Below, in pieces: positions 47,408 through 60,781 of a stretch of DNA of 64,000 nt. Origin of the DNA: Oasisia sp. SBJ-2009 (taxonomy: Eukaryota; Annelida; Polychaeta; Sabellida; Siboglinidae); NCBI GenBank assembly GCA_964017155.1, contig OZ024865.1, positions 42,079,120 through 42,143,119 of the forward strand, in the 5' to 3' direction. The position numbers and the translations under genes are program-made. Each line of letters opens with the position of its first letter. The stretch's first letter is position 1. The notes under the pieces are model-generated. The model searched no databases. It was not told the origin of the DNA and was given only the letters and a program-made list of their open reading frames with translations.

Positions 47408-47981
47408 TCGTCTGTTTGCTAAGTTAATAAAAAAGTTGTGCCCACACATGCATTATTTCAATGTGTTGCCTTATAGATACTCGTCTATAGACGACGATAA
47501 CGTTACCAGTGCTAACAAAGTTCACACATGTGTAATTGTGTACATACCCTTACAAAAAGAGCAAATTGAATAACACTAAATACCATTTGATACCATTGGA
47601 CCATTCAAATGGTAATGGTATATTATACGTATCAGTTGCGGCTCAGATGCTACATCATTAACCACGTTCCGACAGTATGATAATTTATATTACGCGTTTA
47701 ATATGTACACCAAGTCATTGCATTTAACAAATAAATATAGTTGGGCGGATATTTGTAATGACACACTGAAACTATTGATTTCTTTATTACGCGATTAATT
47801 ATGTAACTGATGATATTTCTTGCCCATTGCATCCGTTTGTAATAAATTGTGATCCAGTAATGATGCAAATTAGCAACGGAGCAATATGGGCGTCATTCTA
47901 TCGTTATGCATCAGTGTAGATTATGTTTGCCTATGGGGTTGACGCCTACTATTTATCTCATCTAAACTGTATTTCAAATTG
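47408..47981. repeat. dispersed duplicated block, copy 2
   Basis: Same-orientation copy of 32,879-33,449. Homology stops at TATTTCAAATTGC, exactly where the retrotransposon begins. Confidence 0.85.
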
Positions 47982-50309
47982 CCCTACAAATTTTTCAAAT
48001 ATCACAAGGCACAATGGGAACACATAGATCAAGAACTCCAGTACATAGGGAACAAAATACAAAACCAAGCCCCACTCACTGACTCCCCAGAACCACTTTG
48101 GGACCTCTTCAGACATAGCATCCAGGAAATCATAAACCAGTTCATCCTCTTCAAATACTCTTCCAAACGATACTCACTCCCCTGGATTAATAAAGACATA
48201 ACAAAATGATAAACAAGAAGTAACGACTGTACAACAAAGCCAAGAAAGGAAATTTAGGAAATTCCGTAAAGCGACACAAAAGAAGATCCAATTAGAATAT
48301 TGGAAATATCTCACACACTTAATTGACCCAGAACAAGACATAGACAAAAACTCCTTTTGGCACTACATAAAATCACTCAATAAAGACTCAACAGGAATAT
48401 CCCCACTAAATTATAAAGGGATCCTCCATACAGACAGCAAATCCAAAGCAAATATCCTCTCAAACCATTTCCAATCTGTATTCACCAATGAAAACCTAAC
48501 CAACCTCCCCCAGCTCTCCAACCAAAACCGATCCCCACAAATGCCCCCAATCCAAATCACAGTTAGAGGCGTCGAAAAGGTACTAACAGAGTTAAAACCA
48601 AACAAAGCCTAAGGCCCAGATAACATTCCTGCCAGAATCCTTAAAGAAATGACCTCTACAATAGCACCCATCAAGACAATCATATTCCAAAAATCTATAA
48701 ATTCCGGAACTCCCCTTCAGACTGGCTAAAAGCACGCATAGTCCCTATCCACAAAAAGAACGACAGAACCACTGCATCAAACTACCGGCCAATCTCTCTC
48801 ACTAGTATACCATGCAAAATTCTTGAACATATCATATACACATCAATCCATAAACACCTTGAAAGCAACATCCTCATTGACCGACAACATGGCTTCAGAT
48901 CTAGGCGTTCCTGTGAGTCTTCACTGCTCACAACTATCAATGACCTGACTAGCATCCTGGAAAAAATCACCAAATTGACCTTATACTACTAGATTTCTCC
49001 AAAGCTTTCGACACTGTCCCCCATAAATGACTCCTCCACAAATTAGACCATTACGAAATTAGAGCCAGCACCCACCTCTGGATTACAAATTTTCTGACCA
49101 ATAGAACTCAAGAAGTGCTGGTAGAAGGGTGCAAGTCAGATCAGGTATACGTGAGCTCTGGAGTCCCACAGGGCACTGTTCTTGGCCCCCTCCTCTTCCT
49201 TCTTTACATAAACGACATGCCCTCCCATATTTCATCAGGAACCTCCCTCAAACTTTTCGCCGACGACGCAATGCTCTACCGACAAATCAATAACCACACC
49301 GACGAAGACAACCTACAGCACGACCTTGACAGGCTAATTGACTGGGAAAAAAATTGGCTAATGACTTTCAACCCCTCCAAATGCGAAATAATACACATCA
49401 CCAGATCTAAATCACCCATGGATAACCCATACACAATACATGACGAACCACTCAGAGCAGTACCAGTAGCAACCCACCTTGGCATAGATATATCAAGCAA
49501 CCTCTCCTGGAACTCACACATCAACAAAATAGTAAATAAAGCAAATAGCAAACGTGGATTTATTAAAAGAAACCTAAAATCTATCCCAGTCCATCAAGAG
49601 ATATGCCTATAGGAGTCTGGTCCGCCCACACCTCGAGTACCCGAAGCATCAACCATCTAGAGGGGGGTCCAGCACCGGGCAGAAAGATTCGTGGCTCATA
49701 ATTACAGCTGGGAAACGTCTGGATCCACCTTAGCCTCTGCCCTCTCCTGGCCAACCATTGAACAGAGGAGAGCTGAGGCCAGACTTTGCACCATGAATAA
49801 ACTAACCAACAATCTTCTAGACATCAATCCCAACCAATACCTCATACCCGGACACAGCCAAACAATATCCAACCACCCACACAAATACAGACAAATATCC
49901 ACCTCCCACAACTATTATAAATACAGCTTTTTTCCCGAACAATATCCAAGTGGAACAGACATCCACCTAATGTATTTACCCACAACAGTCTCGACGCCTT
50001 CAAGGGTGCATTGCACGACATTAACCTGACAACTGCACCCTTCAGGCACCACTAATAGAAAACATACCCCACCACCCCAGCCCCCCTCCACATCCCATCC
50101 CTACCACACCCACACCATCCCCCATCATTGAATTGTACTTTTCCCCACCCACCCCATCCTAATTCCACATTCCCAAGCACAAATACTCTTATTCTACTTC
50201 CAGATAACATGAAGCCAGCCATCCTGAAACCAACCATCCTCACTAGTGCGTGATGCCTCAGTAGGGGTTTTGCACTACAACCATTCAGAATCAGAATAAC
50301 GCTATGATT

Positions 50310-50310
<1 letters not shown>
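47982..50310 (+). mobile_element. 5'-truncated non-LTR retrotransposon (LINE), decayed
   Basis: Plus-strand reading frames with several stops and frameshifts cover part of the endonuclease-RT linker, reverse transcriptase and C-terminal region. RT hallmarks are visible: NYRPISLTS (48,780), DFSKAFDTVPH (about 48,990), SGVPQGTVLGPLLFLLYIND (49,153) and the catalytic FADDAMLY (49,257). The longest intact piece is 165 codons (49,115-49,612). Stops occur at 48,207 and 48,610, with frameshifts near 48,690, 48,970 and 49,600. The 3' UTR ends near CATTCAGAATCAGAAT (50,300). The endonuclease is absent. The RT type resembles the Jockey/CR1 group. Confidence 0.9.
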
Positions 50311-51157
<847 letters not shown>

Positions 51158-51377
51158 GCGTACATTCACCTTTACTGTATTGTAAGTAAAATACATTATT
51201 TGAATATATCGCGAGATGTTCGGTAGCGATTTGCCAGGTACTAAAGCCGAACACCAAATTCATTTTATAAAAGCCATTTTGATTGGTTCCAAGGTTGTCG
51301 CTGCGACGTGAAATTGTGAATTTGTGTTAATGTGTGTCATTTTCCGTAATTACAAGTAAGCTTACTGGATATTTATA

Positions 51378-51444
51378 ATGCGTTTTCAACTAAGCGTTGC
51401 AACTGTCGGCTGGTTTTTATTGAACGATAATTTTATTATGAAAG
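51378..51444 (+). CDS. Ig-locus exon 1, putative signal peptide
   Basis: ATG at 51,378 gives MRFQLSVATVGWFLLNDNFI, then MK and a split codon, with a strong donor G|GTAAGT in phase 1. Exon 2 (54,862) needs exactly phase 1. The hydrophobic core (LSVATVGWFLL) is moderately good but is interrupted by NDN. A 3.4-kb intron follows. Confidence 0.5.
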
Positions 51445-51449
51445 GTAAG

Positions 51450-52320
51450 TGAATAGTTGCTAAAAAGCAAGTTGTCTTTCTATGACTACGGTTACGGCCT
51501 ATGCCGAGCCTCTTTCCAGAGGAACGAACACCCGAACCATATTGCTGTTGGAACTGACTGTAAACATAAATTATGCGTTTTGTGTGAAATGTATCTTCTT
51601 CTTCTTGTATTCGTCTAATCTCAACTTGCTAACGAACAAGAACAAAATGTATTTAACGTGAAATATCATATGTAAAATGTGTACATTAGTCATCGACATC
51701 GAACTCCTGAAAGACATCTAGACTAGTGATCTACACCAACTCGATGACGATGACGATGACAGTACATTTACATAAAGAAACCAACAAAATCAACATCAGG
51801 AGAGGAGTACAACAATGCAGCAATGGTCTGTTGCAACTCTATTAAACGTTTGACAGAATAATACGTTGCCTAGATATCTTTCCGATTACAGAATGTGCAT
51901 TAGAATTTTGAATATATCATGCAGACAACAACAATATCGCCTACCACCCATAAGGCGTGTAAGTCTCGCGAGTGAAAATGAGGCTGGGGGGCAGGAAGTC
52001 CATATTCTCCATGTCAACATATAGCCTTATAGGACTTTGCTTTGTTTTACGTTGTAATAATCGAACTATTCCCGAATAGCGTATTTCAGATATATTGTCC
52101 AACAAGCAGAAGCAATGGAACAGTTTGCCGATGTCAATGTCAATGATCACGGAAATCATGAATTTTAATCGATTATTACGTTGGTTGCCATGGCATTAGC
52201 GGCAAGTATTTGTGTTTGGTGATCTTGACTAATAATGAAGAGTGCCATTTTTCGCGCAGTACAACCTGTTTGGGGCCAACGTATACCTGTGTTATGATTA
52301 TGCGAATTTAGACAACTTAT
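51450..52320 (+). other. Ig-locus intron 1, left part
   Basis: No feature seen until the (TA)n array at 52,324-52,378. Confidence 0.4.
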
Positions 52321-52321
52321 C

Positions 52322-52323
<2 letters not shown>

Positions 52324-52378
<55 letters not shown>
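52324..52378. repeat. (TA)n array
   Basis: About 27 TA units in intron 1. Confidence 0.95.
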
Positions 52379-52380
<2 letters not shown>

Positions 52381-52928
52381 TGCTTATCGAAACCACAACG
52401 TACAGCAATGTAAAATGCAAATCCCATAAAAGACACATACGGCCTAAAATCGTGTTTATTATCTGCACTACGTAAATCGCTATATGTGTATGTAAACTTA
52501 CTATTTAGTAAACTTACTATTAAATTGGACATTTAAGATAAATAAGGTATAACACAAGATATTTATGACCTGAATTTCCGGGTATTCATCAGTCGGAAGC
52601 TACAACTGTCATCCATCGTTAGAATATTATTATTGTTTCCAGTCCCCAATCAACTCCAGTCGCGCGGAGACTCGCCATGTATCGTGACCTACTTACACAG
52701 TTACAGGTATCCAGTTAGTTTGTCAGCCAGACAACCTGCATCTCACCGCTTCCGATTTTGTCTGCTGATCCTTTTATACGTGATGTGCCGATGCCATTAA
52801 TATGAGATTTGTGAGCATTTATTATTAGCTAGTAGCTACCATCAGAAAAGAATTTGGGTTTTTCAATTAGTGGATGCTATACTTGTCATATTGTCAACAT
52901 GATTTCATCGCAGATAGACATCGAAGAA

Positions 52929-53124
<196 letters not shown>

Positions 53125-53756
53125 AAATGGTTATTATTGGACCTATGCAACAAATTGTAAACGAAAATTACGTTTCTTAATTATACTGCTTGTAATGCCT
53201 TGGCTCTAAACTGCTGCTAAATTAAGTAAAATAAAGATAACAAAATACATTCTTCACTTTAATATGGTGTAAAATAAGTGATGATAATTTTCTTTTCCGT
53301 TAAACATTTGGGTACCAAAGGCCATTTTTCATGTAATTGCCAAAATACATATGATGTATTTGTGTCAATAATTAGCTATCCACCAAGCAGCAGTAGAGCA
53401 TTATGGTTTAATTGCACTAATTATAATCCATCAAGTTATTAAGTGGCAGTGACATTGCTTTTGTCATTAATTCCTGTAATATTGTAATGAAATATTAAAT
53501 GAAACAAATGCTGTATACCTAAAAATATAGTTAATATATCTTTTCCTAGATGTAATATATTTATGAGTACCATGTACTATACCATAAATAGTTATAATGC
53601 AAAATCACTGCCAAAATGTGATGTTACTACTCACTAGTACTACTAATTAATTGAGATGTAAATGTCCCATTCGCCATAAACAGTAGGCCTGCTATTAACA
53701 TATACTACGCATACACGCACGCACGCACACACGCACGCACACACACATGCATGTTT

Positions 53757-54745
53757 TAATAATAATAATAATTCCGTTTCTTAATATAGCGCATTTTTAG
53801 GTAACTAAATGCAAATCAAAGTGCTTCACATTAACGTGTTGACTAAATCTTAAATACAAATTAGTTAAATACATAAGGTAAGAAAAAATTAATAAACTAA
53901 CATAATTAAGTAAATAAGCTAGGATAAGTAAGTACGCATTAATATGAGTTGTTGACTAAATCTAAAATATAGATTAATTAAATACATCAGGTAAGATATA
54001 ATAAATCAGCTAAGATAAATAAGTAAGTAAGCTAATATGAATAAGTAAGTAAAGATAAATAAAAATAAGCTAAGATCAATAATTATAAAACAATAACTAA
54101 ATTAGGGTGTAAAATACAAGTTCAAACCGAACAATTTAAAACCAAGCAGTGTCATAAAATAGAAATCAAAGTCATCAAGCAAGGTAGTGTAAACGAAATA
54201 GGTTAGGTTTTTTTTCGGAAAGCTGCCAATGTCTCGGTTGATCTTATACACTTTGGCCAGCTGTTCCACATGGCTGGGCCTGCCACCGCAAAGCTGCTCC
54301 TTCCGACCGTTCTTCTCGGCACCATTACTGCGAGCAGTGCTAGGCCCGTTGCGAGCTATCGCACAACTGAGATAGTCCGGGGTTAAGCCATGCAGGATCT
54401 TATACATATAAGAACAGATCTTGAATGTGACTTTCATCTTGATCGGCAGCCAATGCAGCGATTGCAGAATCGGCGTGATATTATCTCGCTGTCTGACACG
54501 GTTAATAAGGCGAGCGGCAGAGTTGTGTGCTCGTTGGAGTTGGAACCAATCATGACACACTGAGATCTGCCCGTCAAGTATGACCTAAGCCAGTCAAACG
54601 CCGTGTCGCCGATGCTGAAGCGTGAAGCCAGAGTGTTCAACAATATGTCAGTGTTAATCGCGTCGAATGCTGCACTCTTGTCAAGGAGAACCAGCATTAC
54701 ACAACGTCCTCAATCGAGGTTGCGCACGATGTCATGCTGTAATAT
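53757..54745 (-). mobile_element. internally deleted LINE fragment with (ATT)n tail
   Basis: On the minus strand, RT domain text (LLVLLDKSAAFDAINTDILL, then TAFDWLRSYLTGRSQ; 54,697-54,550) jumps directly to the C-terminal region (QRAHNSAARLINRVRQRD, then LHWLPIKMKVTFKICSYMYK; 54,540-54,360). The YxDD catalytic motif lies in the deleted part. A 3' UTR follows, ending GCGCTATATTAAGAAACGG and an ATT microsatellite at 53,757-53,771. It belongs to a different LINE family from the 48-kb element. It ends about 115 bp before the Ig exon 2 acceptor. Confidence 0.85.
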
Positions 54746-54861
54746 TGTTTGTAAACCGATTGCATTTTATCATGCAAGTTATTCGTTGTCAAGTGTCAAT
54801 GTTACAAACCTAATGCATAAATTATGACATACAATTGTGTACACGTTTTGTTTTGTTGCAG

Positions 54862-55179
54862 TTGTGTATGGACAGGTGACGAATGGACAGGTGACGACGG
54901 GCCCAGAGAATGTCGCTGGGTTGGTTGGAAGCAATGTAACGCTCAGGTGTGCTGGGACCAATCTAGCCTGGGAAGACCATAGAATACTCGGTACCATGAC
55001 GCCAATATCAAGAGGGACGAATCGTATCTTTTTCCCTAACATGTATGACCTAATCACCCTGCCTACAGGAACATATGACTTGATTATGAAATCTGTTCAA
55101 CTAAACCAAAGTGGACTATACAAGTGCAGAGCATTACCAGGCTCTCAGTATGGAATGGCAGAGGTTGTCATATTCAGCG
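54862..55179 (+). CDS. Ig-locus exon 2: V-like immunoglobulin domain
   Basis: Acceptor tttgttgcag, 106 codons, donor G|GTGAAA, phase 1 at both ends. A single Ig fold: B-strand Cys in NVTLRCAGTNLAWED (with the C-strand Trp), and F-strand SGLYKCRALPG. A V-set-like length separates the cysteines, and G-strand AEVVIFS closes the domain. Extracellular or secreted recognition role inferred from the fold. The nearest relative in the window is the exon at 62,740. Confidence 0.8.
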
Positions 55180-55950
55180 GTGAAACATTTTTCTTTTTTT
55201 CCTCTTTGGTATTATTGCTGCTAGGGTGTTTTTATAGTAAGATGTAACACAATTATTTTGTAACAGTATACTAATAATTGGCCAGTGATCGTGACGAGCA
55301 CTTTAACTCCCAGCCTTACAGCAAGCGTAAACAAATTCACATAAACACTTAAATGAGCAGTGAAATTGTAATAGACCAGATAAAATATTGTCCTCTGGTT
55401 ACTTGCATTTCATGAAGACAGTATTGGCAATACTGTTATTTAGGAAAGTAATTACATTTTGTATTGTATCAGGCAAATGACATTCATTCGAATTTCCTCA
55501 AACAAGTATCAATAATCAAGTTTGGAATGGTTCATCTGTGACATAGGAATTAATAGTGAACATAACAGTACAAAGTAGTGAAATATAAGTTACTGGAAAC
55601 AGTTACGGCTGTCCACCCATCATAACAGGTTTGCTAGTCATATTCTTCCACCAGACTTAAACGTTATAAACCTGGTAAACAGTATGACCCCTTCTATGTA
55701 AGAAATTCACTCGCCAAGTGAAGATCTTGGATTTATAATGCTTTGTTTACGTGAATATTTATGTCAGTATCTTTGAAAAGGAATATATGGAACAAGGGCG
55801 CTCTAAATGTGCTCTTGTTGTATTATATTATTGCTTTTTTGGGAGACATTACATTATTTATACATAATTCATAATTCAGTTGCATTTTAACCTATGGTGT
55901 CAACGGTGATGTTGATTTTTATGCAAGGGCATGTGCACAACTACATTACC
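55180..55950 (+). other. Ig-locus intron 2, left part
   Basis: No feature seen. Confidence 0.4.
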
Positions 55951-55953
55951 TTT

Positions 55954-57080
55954 AGGCCGGTAGCCAGGTCCAGCTCTCGGGATGTTTTTTGCTGAATTGT
56001 TTTACTATTATTTTCTGATAAACTATACCTTTGCCATCGCCAGGTGGTAATGACCACTCCCAACTCGGGGTCGTTTACCATCAGGGTGCCAGAAATAAAT
56101 TCAAATGTACACAAATGACTGATGTTAAGTCAATTCTAATATTTCACAACTGTAGGGCCAATTATAGTCACAGAGCCAGCACATTTGGCAGAAGATCCTG
56201 AGATATCTGAGCAGGCGGCAGTGAATGAATAGGTGATGGCCGCAATTCACTTCCGAAATGTGAGACACTGTGTCCCCAAAGGTAGGAAATATTGCTCTTC
56301 TTCTGACACGTCCATGTCGAAAATAAATATTTATAACCCTATTATACACATGTACTTGACCATATGAGGAGACAATGACATCTGGACAGGCAGAGCTTCA
56401 ACATGCGGTACTACATGTCACATGGTCAAGTATAGTTTGGGGGGGGGGGGCGAGGGGGAAACACATTGACCTTGGACTTTAAAAACAAAACAATTATTGA
56501 TTATTGCCTAGTATATATAGGTAGTAGAGTATCAAAACATCGGATATTTAATCACTTAAATGATTTGGGGAACGCGTCTGTTTTCTCGCCCACAGCGGGT
56601 ATTATTTTCGAGATAGAGAGACCATTTTTGTATAGTATCGAACCGTATGGTGTGGGACGTTTTCTGGGTCGAAAGGAGTCCTTGTTATCCATTACAAACG
56701 GCGTGTATATATTTATTTCCGACACTGGACGTGTCACACAGTGAGCATTTGTTCCTATTTGTTGGGGACGCAGTGGCTCACACTACGGAAATGGATTGCG
56801 CCCATCCTCTAAGTCATACACAACCGCCTGCCCCGATGCCTCAGGATGCATTCTCGTTAATGTTGTGGTCCTATGACTATATTTGGCCCCACAGCGAATA
56901 AATATTTGAATTGAGTTAATTTCAGGCCTGAAAAGGGTTTCCGGCACCCTGGAGGTAAACGGCCCCGAATTGGGAATGGTCATAGCCACCTTGCGATGTC
57001 CCAGTGTATAGGTTATCAAGAAATAATAGTGAAAACATACAGCAGAAAACATCGTGAGAGCTGGACCTGGCTTCCTGCCT
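55954..57080. mobile_element. fold-back element C, ~1.13 kb, within the Ig gene
   Basis: Two arms of about 385 bp (55,954-56,340 and about 56,700-57,080) are inverted, diverged copies of each other: AGCCAGGTCCAGCTCT outermost left pairs with AGAGCTGGACCTGGCT outermost right, and AGGGTGCCAGAAA pairs with TTTCCGGCACCCT. The central part of about 360 bp includes a G12 run (56,438). There is no coding. Its right end lies only 47 bp from the acceptor of the next Ig exon. Confidence 0.85.
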
Positions 57081-57127
57081 ATTTGTTTGCACATTGACAG
57101 TCTGCAATATTTACTGACTGCTTTCAG

Positions 57128-57475
57128 CATTTAATCCAAATTGTACAATCAACGCAACAACAAACAACGAGGCAGTAGCAGGTCAATACGTTGAGTACAG
57201 CTGTGAGCGGAAGTACCAGGGGAAATTCACCCCAAAGATGAAATGGAAGGATCTAAGCAGTGGTCAGAATGTAGAAGCCTACGACGAGTCAAGTAAAGGG
57301 ACAGTCAAATATAGGGTCGTTGTGATGATGAAACCATCTCACAATGGAGCGAGCTTCATCACATGTCAGACTTACTTTGAGAAGCCACAGTCTGAAGCCA
57401 ATTGGGCGGCGAACATACCTGTAAACAACTATGTATTCAGTGAGAACTACACATTACCAAATCTAACCGTCTATT
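57128..57475 (+). CDS. Ig-locus exon 3: Ig-like domain
   Basis: Acceptor tgctttcag, 116 codons, donor T|GTAAGT, phase 1 at both ends. Cys-Trp-Cys pattern: VEYSCERKYQGKFTPKMKWK and later ASFITCQTYFEK. Several N-glycosylation sequons (NCT, NAT, NYT, NLT). Probably a second Ig domain with an irregular loop. Confidence 0.75.
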
Positions 57476-57479
57476 GTAA

Positions 57480-58760
57480 GTACTGAGTATCTATTTAATT
57501 TGAATTTTTAGTCCTTTCATCGAAGTTTCAGTGTAATAATAATAATGATATATTTTATTTAATATAGCGCCACATCCAATTTCAAATTGTTCGTGGCGCT
57601 TTACATACATTAAAATACAAATACAGACCAGAAGAAAAACACATAATATACTAGTGACATATATAAACAATAAACAAATATAAACAATGTAAATATAATA
57701 ACATTAATTATTTAAGTTGAATAAATATTATATGTATAATAAACAAACATTTTATTCAAATTTGCCAACTCACTAATATATTGTCCAAAGGATATAAGGG
57801 CTTCTTGGCCATTTTTGTAGGTTGTCAATTTCCAAACATTTTTTTTAACGGTATCAAGTGCCACCTGAATATGTGTTAAAATATTAAATAATTTAAATTA
57901 TTTCTCATTTATAGTACTATTTAGTACATTTTATAACCTTTTTTGAAAGGCTACATAATATTTATCGCAGTTTCTTAATCTTAAAACAGAACCGATAAAT
58001 CTTGTTCGAGTCGCATTCTTCGGGGCATGGCGCATATAGTTGGTACTACGGGAAAAACCGGCATGTCCACTGTCCGAATCTGCTACAGGAATTCCCCACT
58101 GACGTCAACGTTATCTAATAGGAGCGCTTAACAGAGAAACCTATCTGTAAGCAAATGTCACCCAATTCGGGGCGTGGCTCATAGCGGTCCCCTGATTGGC
58201 TTATAGCTGCGAGCGCAGGCGCAGTGCACACTTGTTATCAGTAAATGTGGAATCGATCGGGTCGCCGCTACGAAATATTGCTAGTTACGCAGATTAAGTA
58301 GCGATAATCGCAATGAACAGCCTGCACGGCATATCTTCGAGTCGAGCATGACTTTGGAGGGAGTTTAGAATTGTTATTTAGAAGCAAAACAGCAGAATTT
58401 TGAATAAATTCGGTCGTGTTCTAGCGTGACCGCAAATTTCAGTTGGGATTTTATTAGTTTGAAGCTTTCTTCCCCGAGCATGTTCGGTGTCGAATAGCTG
58501 CAGCTGCTTGTGAGCTAGATCCATGATTTTACAAGTATCTATTTGGTACCTAAGTGAACTATTCTCATCTACCCATTATAGTGTTGTGTCATTTCGTCAA
58601 CCATGTCAATTAGTGACATAATACAACCAGTTTACCTTGCCTAAATTATAAAATATTATCCGAGTTACATATTGGCCAAACTGTATATATTTTGTTCTAT
58701 GGAATAAAATATCCGCATATCTATATCATAAAACTTGTTCAACATTTTAACGGTTTGCAG
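57480..58760 (+). other. Ig-locus intron 3
   Basis: Contains a retroposon 3'-end-like piece at 57,538-57,605 (TTTAATATAGCGCCACATCC... GTGGCGCTTTACAT). A GC-richer patch at 58,010-58,330 holds CCAAT (58,162), ATTGG (58,195) and GCGCAGGCGCAG (58,213). Confidence 0.5.
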
Positions 58761-59030
58761 ATGGTCCACGATTCCTGGTTATTGATCCTGTAATAGAGTC
58801 GTATTTTCCAAATGACGAAATTAAAATATTAGCTGACAGCAATCCCTCCTTGAGGACCTACGAATGGAAGAGGACAGATTCTAATCAAATCCTTGGAACA
58901 TCGGACGTACTCAATGTAACTACATCTATGATTGGAAATTACTCAATACAAGTTACTGTGTGCAACTCTATCCCAGTTCCACCCACCAAGGTCATCTGCA
59001 AAGAACACCATTTCAATATCACAGTGACAA
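58761..59030 (+). CDS. Ig-locus exon 4: divergent Ig-like domain
   Basis: Acceptor ggtttgcag, 90 codons, donor A|GTAAGT, phase 1 at both ends. It reads FPNDEIKILADSNPSLRTYE, then WKRTDSNQILG, and MIGNYSIQVTVCNS. The F-strand Cys and C-strand Trp are present, but the B-strand Cys is replaced (ILADS). No transmembrane or cytoplasmic exon follows within reach, so the gene is incomplete as seen. Confidence 0.7.
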
Positions 59031-59550
59031 GTAAGTGACATTTTTAGTCTCATTTGTCAAAGACAAAGAGTGACTGATAATTTGAGCAACATTTCGTGCT
59101 ATTTGGGTTTGGGTATATATTGTCATAGAAATTGACTAATGATTTGACCAATACTGGGACGTGTAATCGTGTAATAGGTGAACTCAGGCTTACATTAGTT
59201 TACTTCAGGGTATAGCTTGCACTGTTTGGTTATTAGTTCTAGACTGTTACCCAGCAATCCACATTAATTAACTGTTGGGCTTTGTTTGTTACGCCTGATA
59301 TAATGACTAGGTATTTTCCTTGGTTTGGCTTATGGTACGGAGGCGTACCGTGCCACTACCAGTGCCCATCGGAGTATAATCACGCAACGGTTGTACTTAT
59401 CTCCACGTACCTATAGTAACTGAAAACGTTGAAGTCACAATTTGTTTAAATGCGGACTGAAACTGGGTGATGCATTGATTGGGACATGTTTTAAGAGGCA
59501 TGTCATGACCTAGGCGATTATGCTGACGTCGTGACACCATACATCAGCTG
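59031..59550 (+). other. spacer or intron after Ig exon 4
   Basis: No feature seen. Confidence 0.35.
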
Positions 59551-59560
59551 GTGTGATTAG

Positions 59561-59710
59561 ATGTGTACGGAGACATGTACTGTTACCCTGTGTGGTAACG
59601 ACAAACCTTGGTTCACCGGGACACCACGCCGAAACTGCCAGAGAAGAACGCGGCATTCATCAGCGGCAGCAGGTATACTTTCTGTAAAGCAAAGTGCAAA
59701 AGGCGGTCAG
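59561..59710 (+). pseudogene. possible LINE fragment
   Basis: One frame gives TVTLCGNDKPWFTG followed by basic sequence. That is the kind of motif (NDKPWF/W) found in the linker before the RT domain of some non-LTR elements. It is short and decayed. Confidence 0.3.
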
Positions 59711-59757
59711 GAATTGCAGCCAGTGTATGATCTACCATGTGACCGCTTAGTGCGTGA

Positions 59758-60330
59758 TTATGCATGAATGAGTGTAACTATTGGTGCATACGACCAGCTA
59801 TCGCGTCTTAATGGCAGCGTGGCTGGATGCTTCCCGGTGAGATAGTAATCTACGACGACGTTCACCATAGTCGGCAGCACATCGCGAAAATGAATCTCGA
59901 TGCGCAGGTTGCCAGTTTGTACCGGATTGAAGCAGGGCGCCGTCGCATGTGTCTGGCGTGAGATCCAGTCGGAAGTAGGTGTAGCCATGACGGAAGTCGA
60001 CACGAGAGAGACCGTTTCCTTCGTTCTGCCATACCTTACACGTCGTGGTGAATAGGGTTGTGGTAGTTTCTAACGAGCAGGTCGTCGGTGAAATTTGGCT
60101 GAATAGGTTTCGAGGGTGTTTGTCGACCGTCCACGTGAACGGCGAGGGAGTTTATGTCGTTCTTGGCTCACTGTTTTGTTGTAGGCCTTATTGTAGGCTT
60201 CGTTGACGAAGCAGCGCAGCACGAGTCGTGTTGGCAGGGTACCGAGAAACATATTCTCGGGCGTATTCGACCTAGCTCCCGCGGGAATGGAGTAGACTTT
60301 ACACTCGACGGGGCGTATCGGATTTGGCCG
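59758..60330 (-). pseudogene. Maverick/Polinton minor-capsid (penton-type) gene remnant
   Basis: On the minus strand, broken reading frames match the C-terminal half of the Polinton minor capsid protein family, which genome annotations often name 'uncharacterized protein F54H12.2-like'. Visible family blocks are GTLPTRLVL (about 60,240), AVHVDGRQTPSKP (about 60,120) and QTGNLRIEIHF followed by VNVVVDY (about 59,930-59,860). Between them are stops and at least two frameshifts, and the N-terminal half is missing. This is an old, dead copy of a virus-like transposon gene. Confidence 0.75.
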
Positions 60331-60781
60331 TGCTCTTCTCGAGGGCTTTGATGTTTTGTGACGACCGTTTGGTACTGCTGGGGGTCACGAGGTTGCTCAA
60401 CATGTTCTTACCCGCATCCGCGACGTTTGGGTGTGGTGTGCTTTTGATGTTCTGCCAAGACAAAACGTCGTTGGATATGCGTGGCCCGTTTTCAGCGCAC
60501 CAATTTTCAACGCCAATACACCTCTCTTGAAGAGCGTCATGGCGCTGCATAGTAGACTTCCGAAGAGACTTCCCAGGCCGTGACCTCGATGGTGTCGTGC
60601 ATCTGCAAAATAAGGAAGTGCGCCTCCCGCTTGACGTGCGTAGTAGTCGTTGTAACCCTTCTTTAGAACAGTTAGTACGCGTAGACTCGGATGTACTTTT
60701 TGTAGGAATCGGATGCCCAAAGTTAAATAATCGTTGAACTGAGTTCATTTGGGTATGTCCACCACATAGCGTCATCATCAT
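60300..60781 (-). pseudogene. Maverick/Polinton pX-like small capsid-associated gene remnant
   Basis: Minus-strand translation shows GGALPYFADARHHRGHGLGS, then a helical basic segment with LFKRG and LKTG. After a frameshift near 60,480 comes NDVLSWQNIKS. This pattern (Gly-rich start, RGHGLGS-type turn, basic amphipathic segment) is that of the pX-like protein encoded next to the capsid genes in Polintons/adintoviruses. It lies directly upstream of the minor-capsid remnant, consistent with conserved gene order. At least one frameshift makes it non-functional. Confidence 0.7.

Noticed and set aside
53757..54100. Regulatory region upstream of Ig exon 2
   Set aside because: It is the 3' UTR and ATT tail of the LINE fragment.
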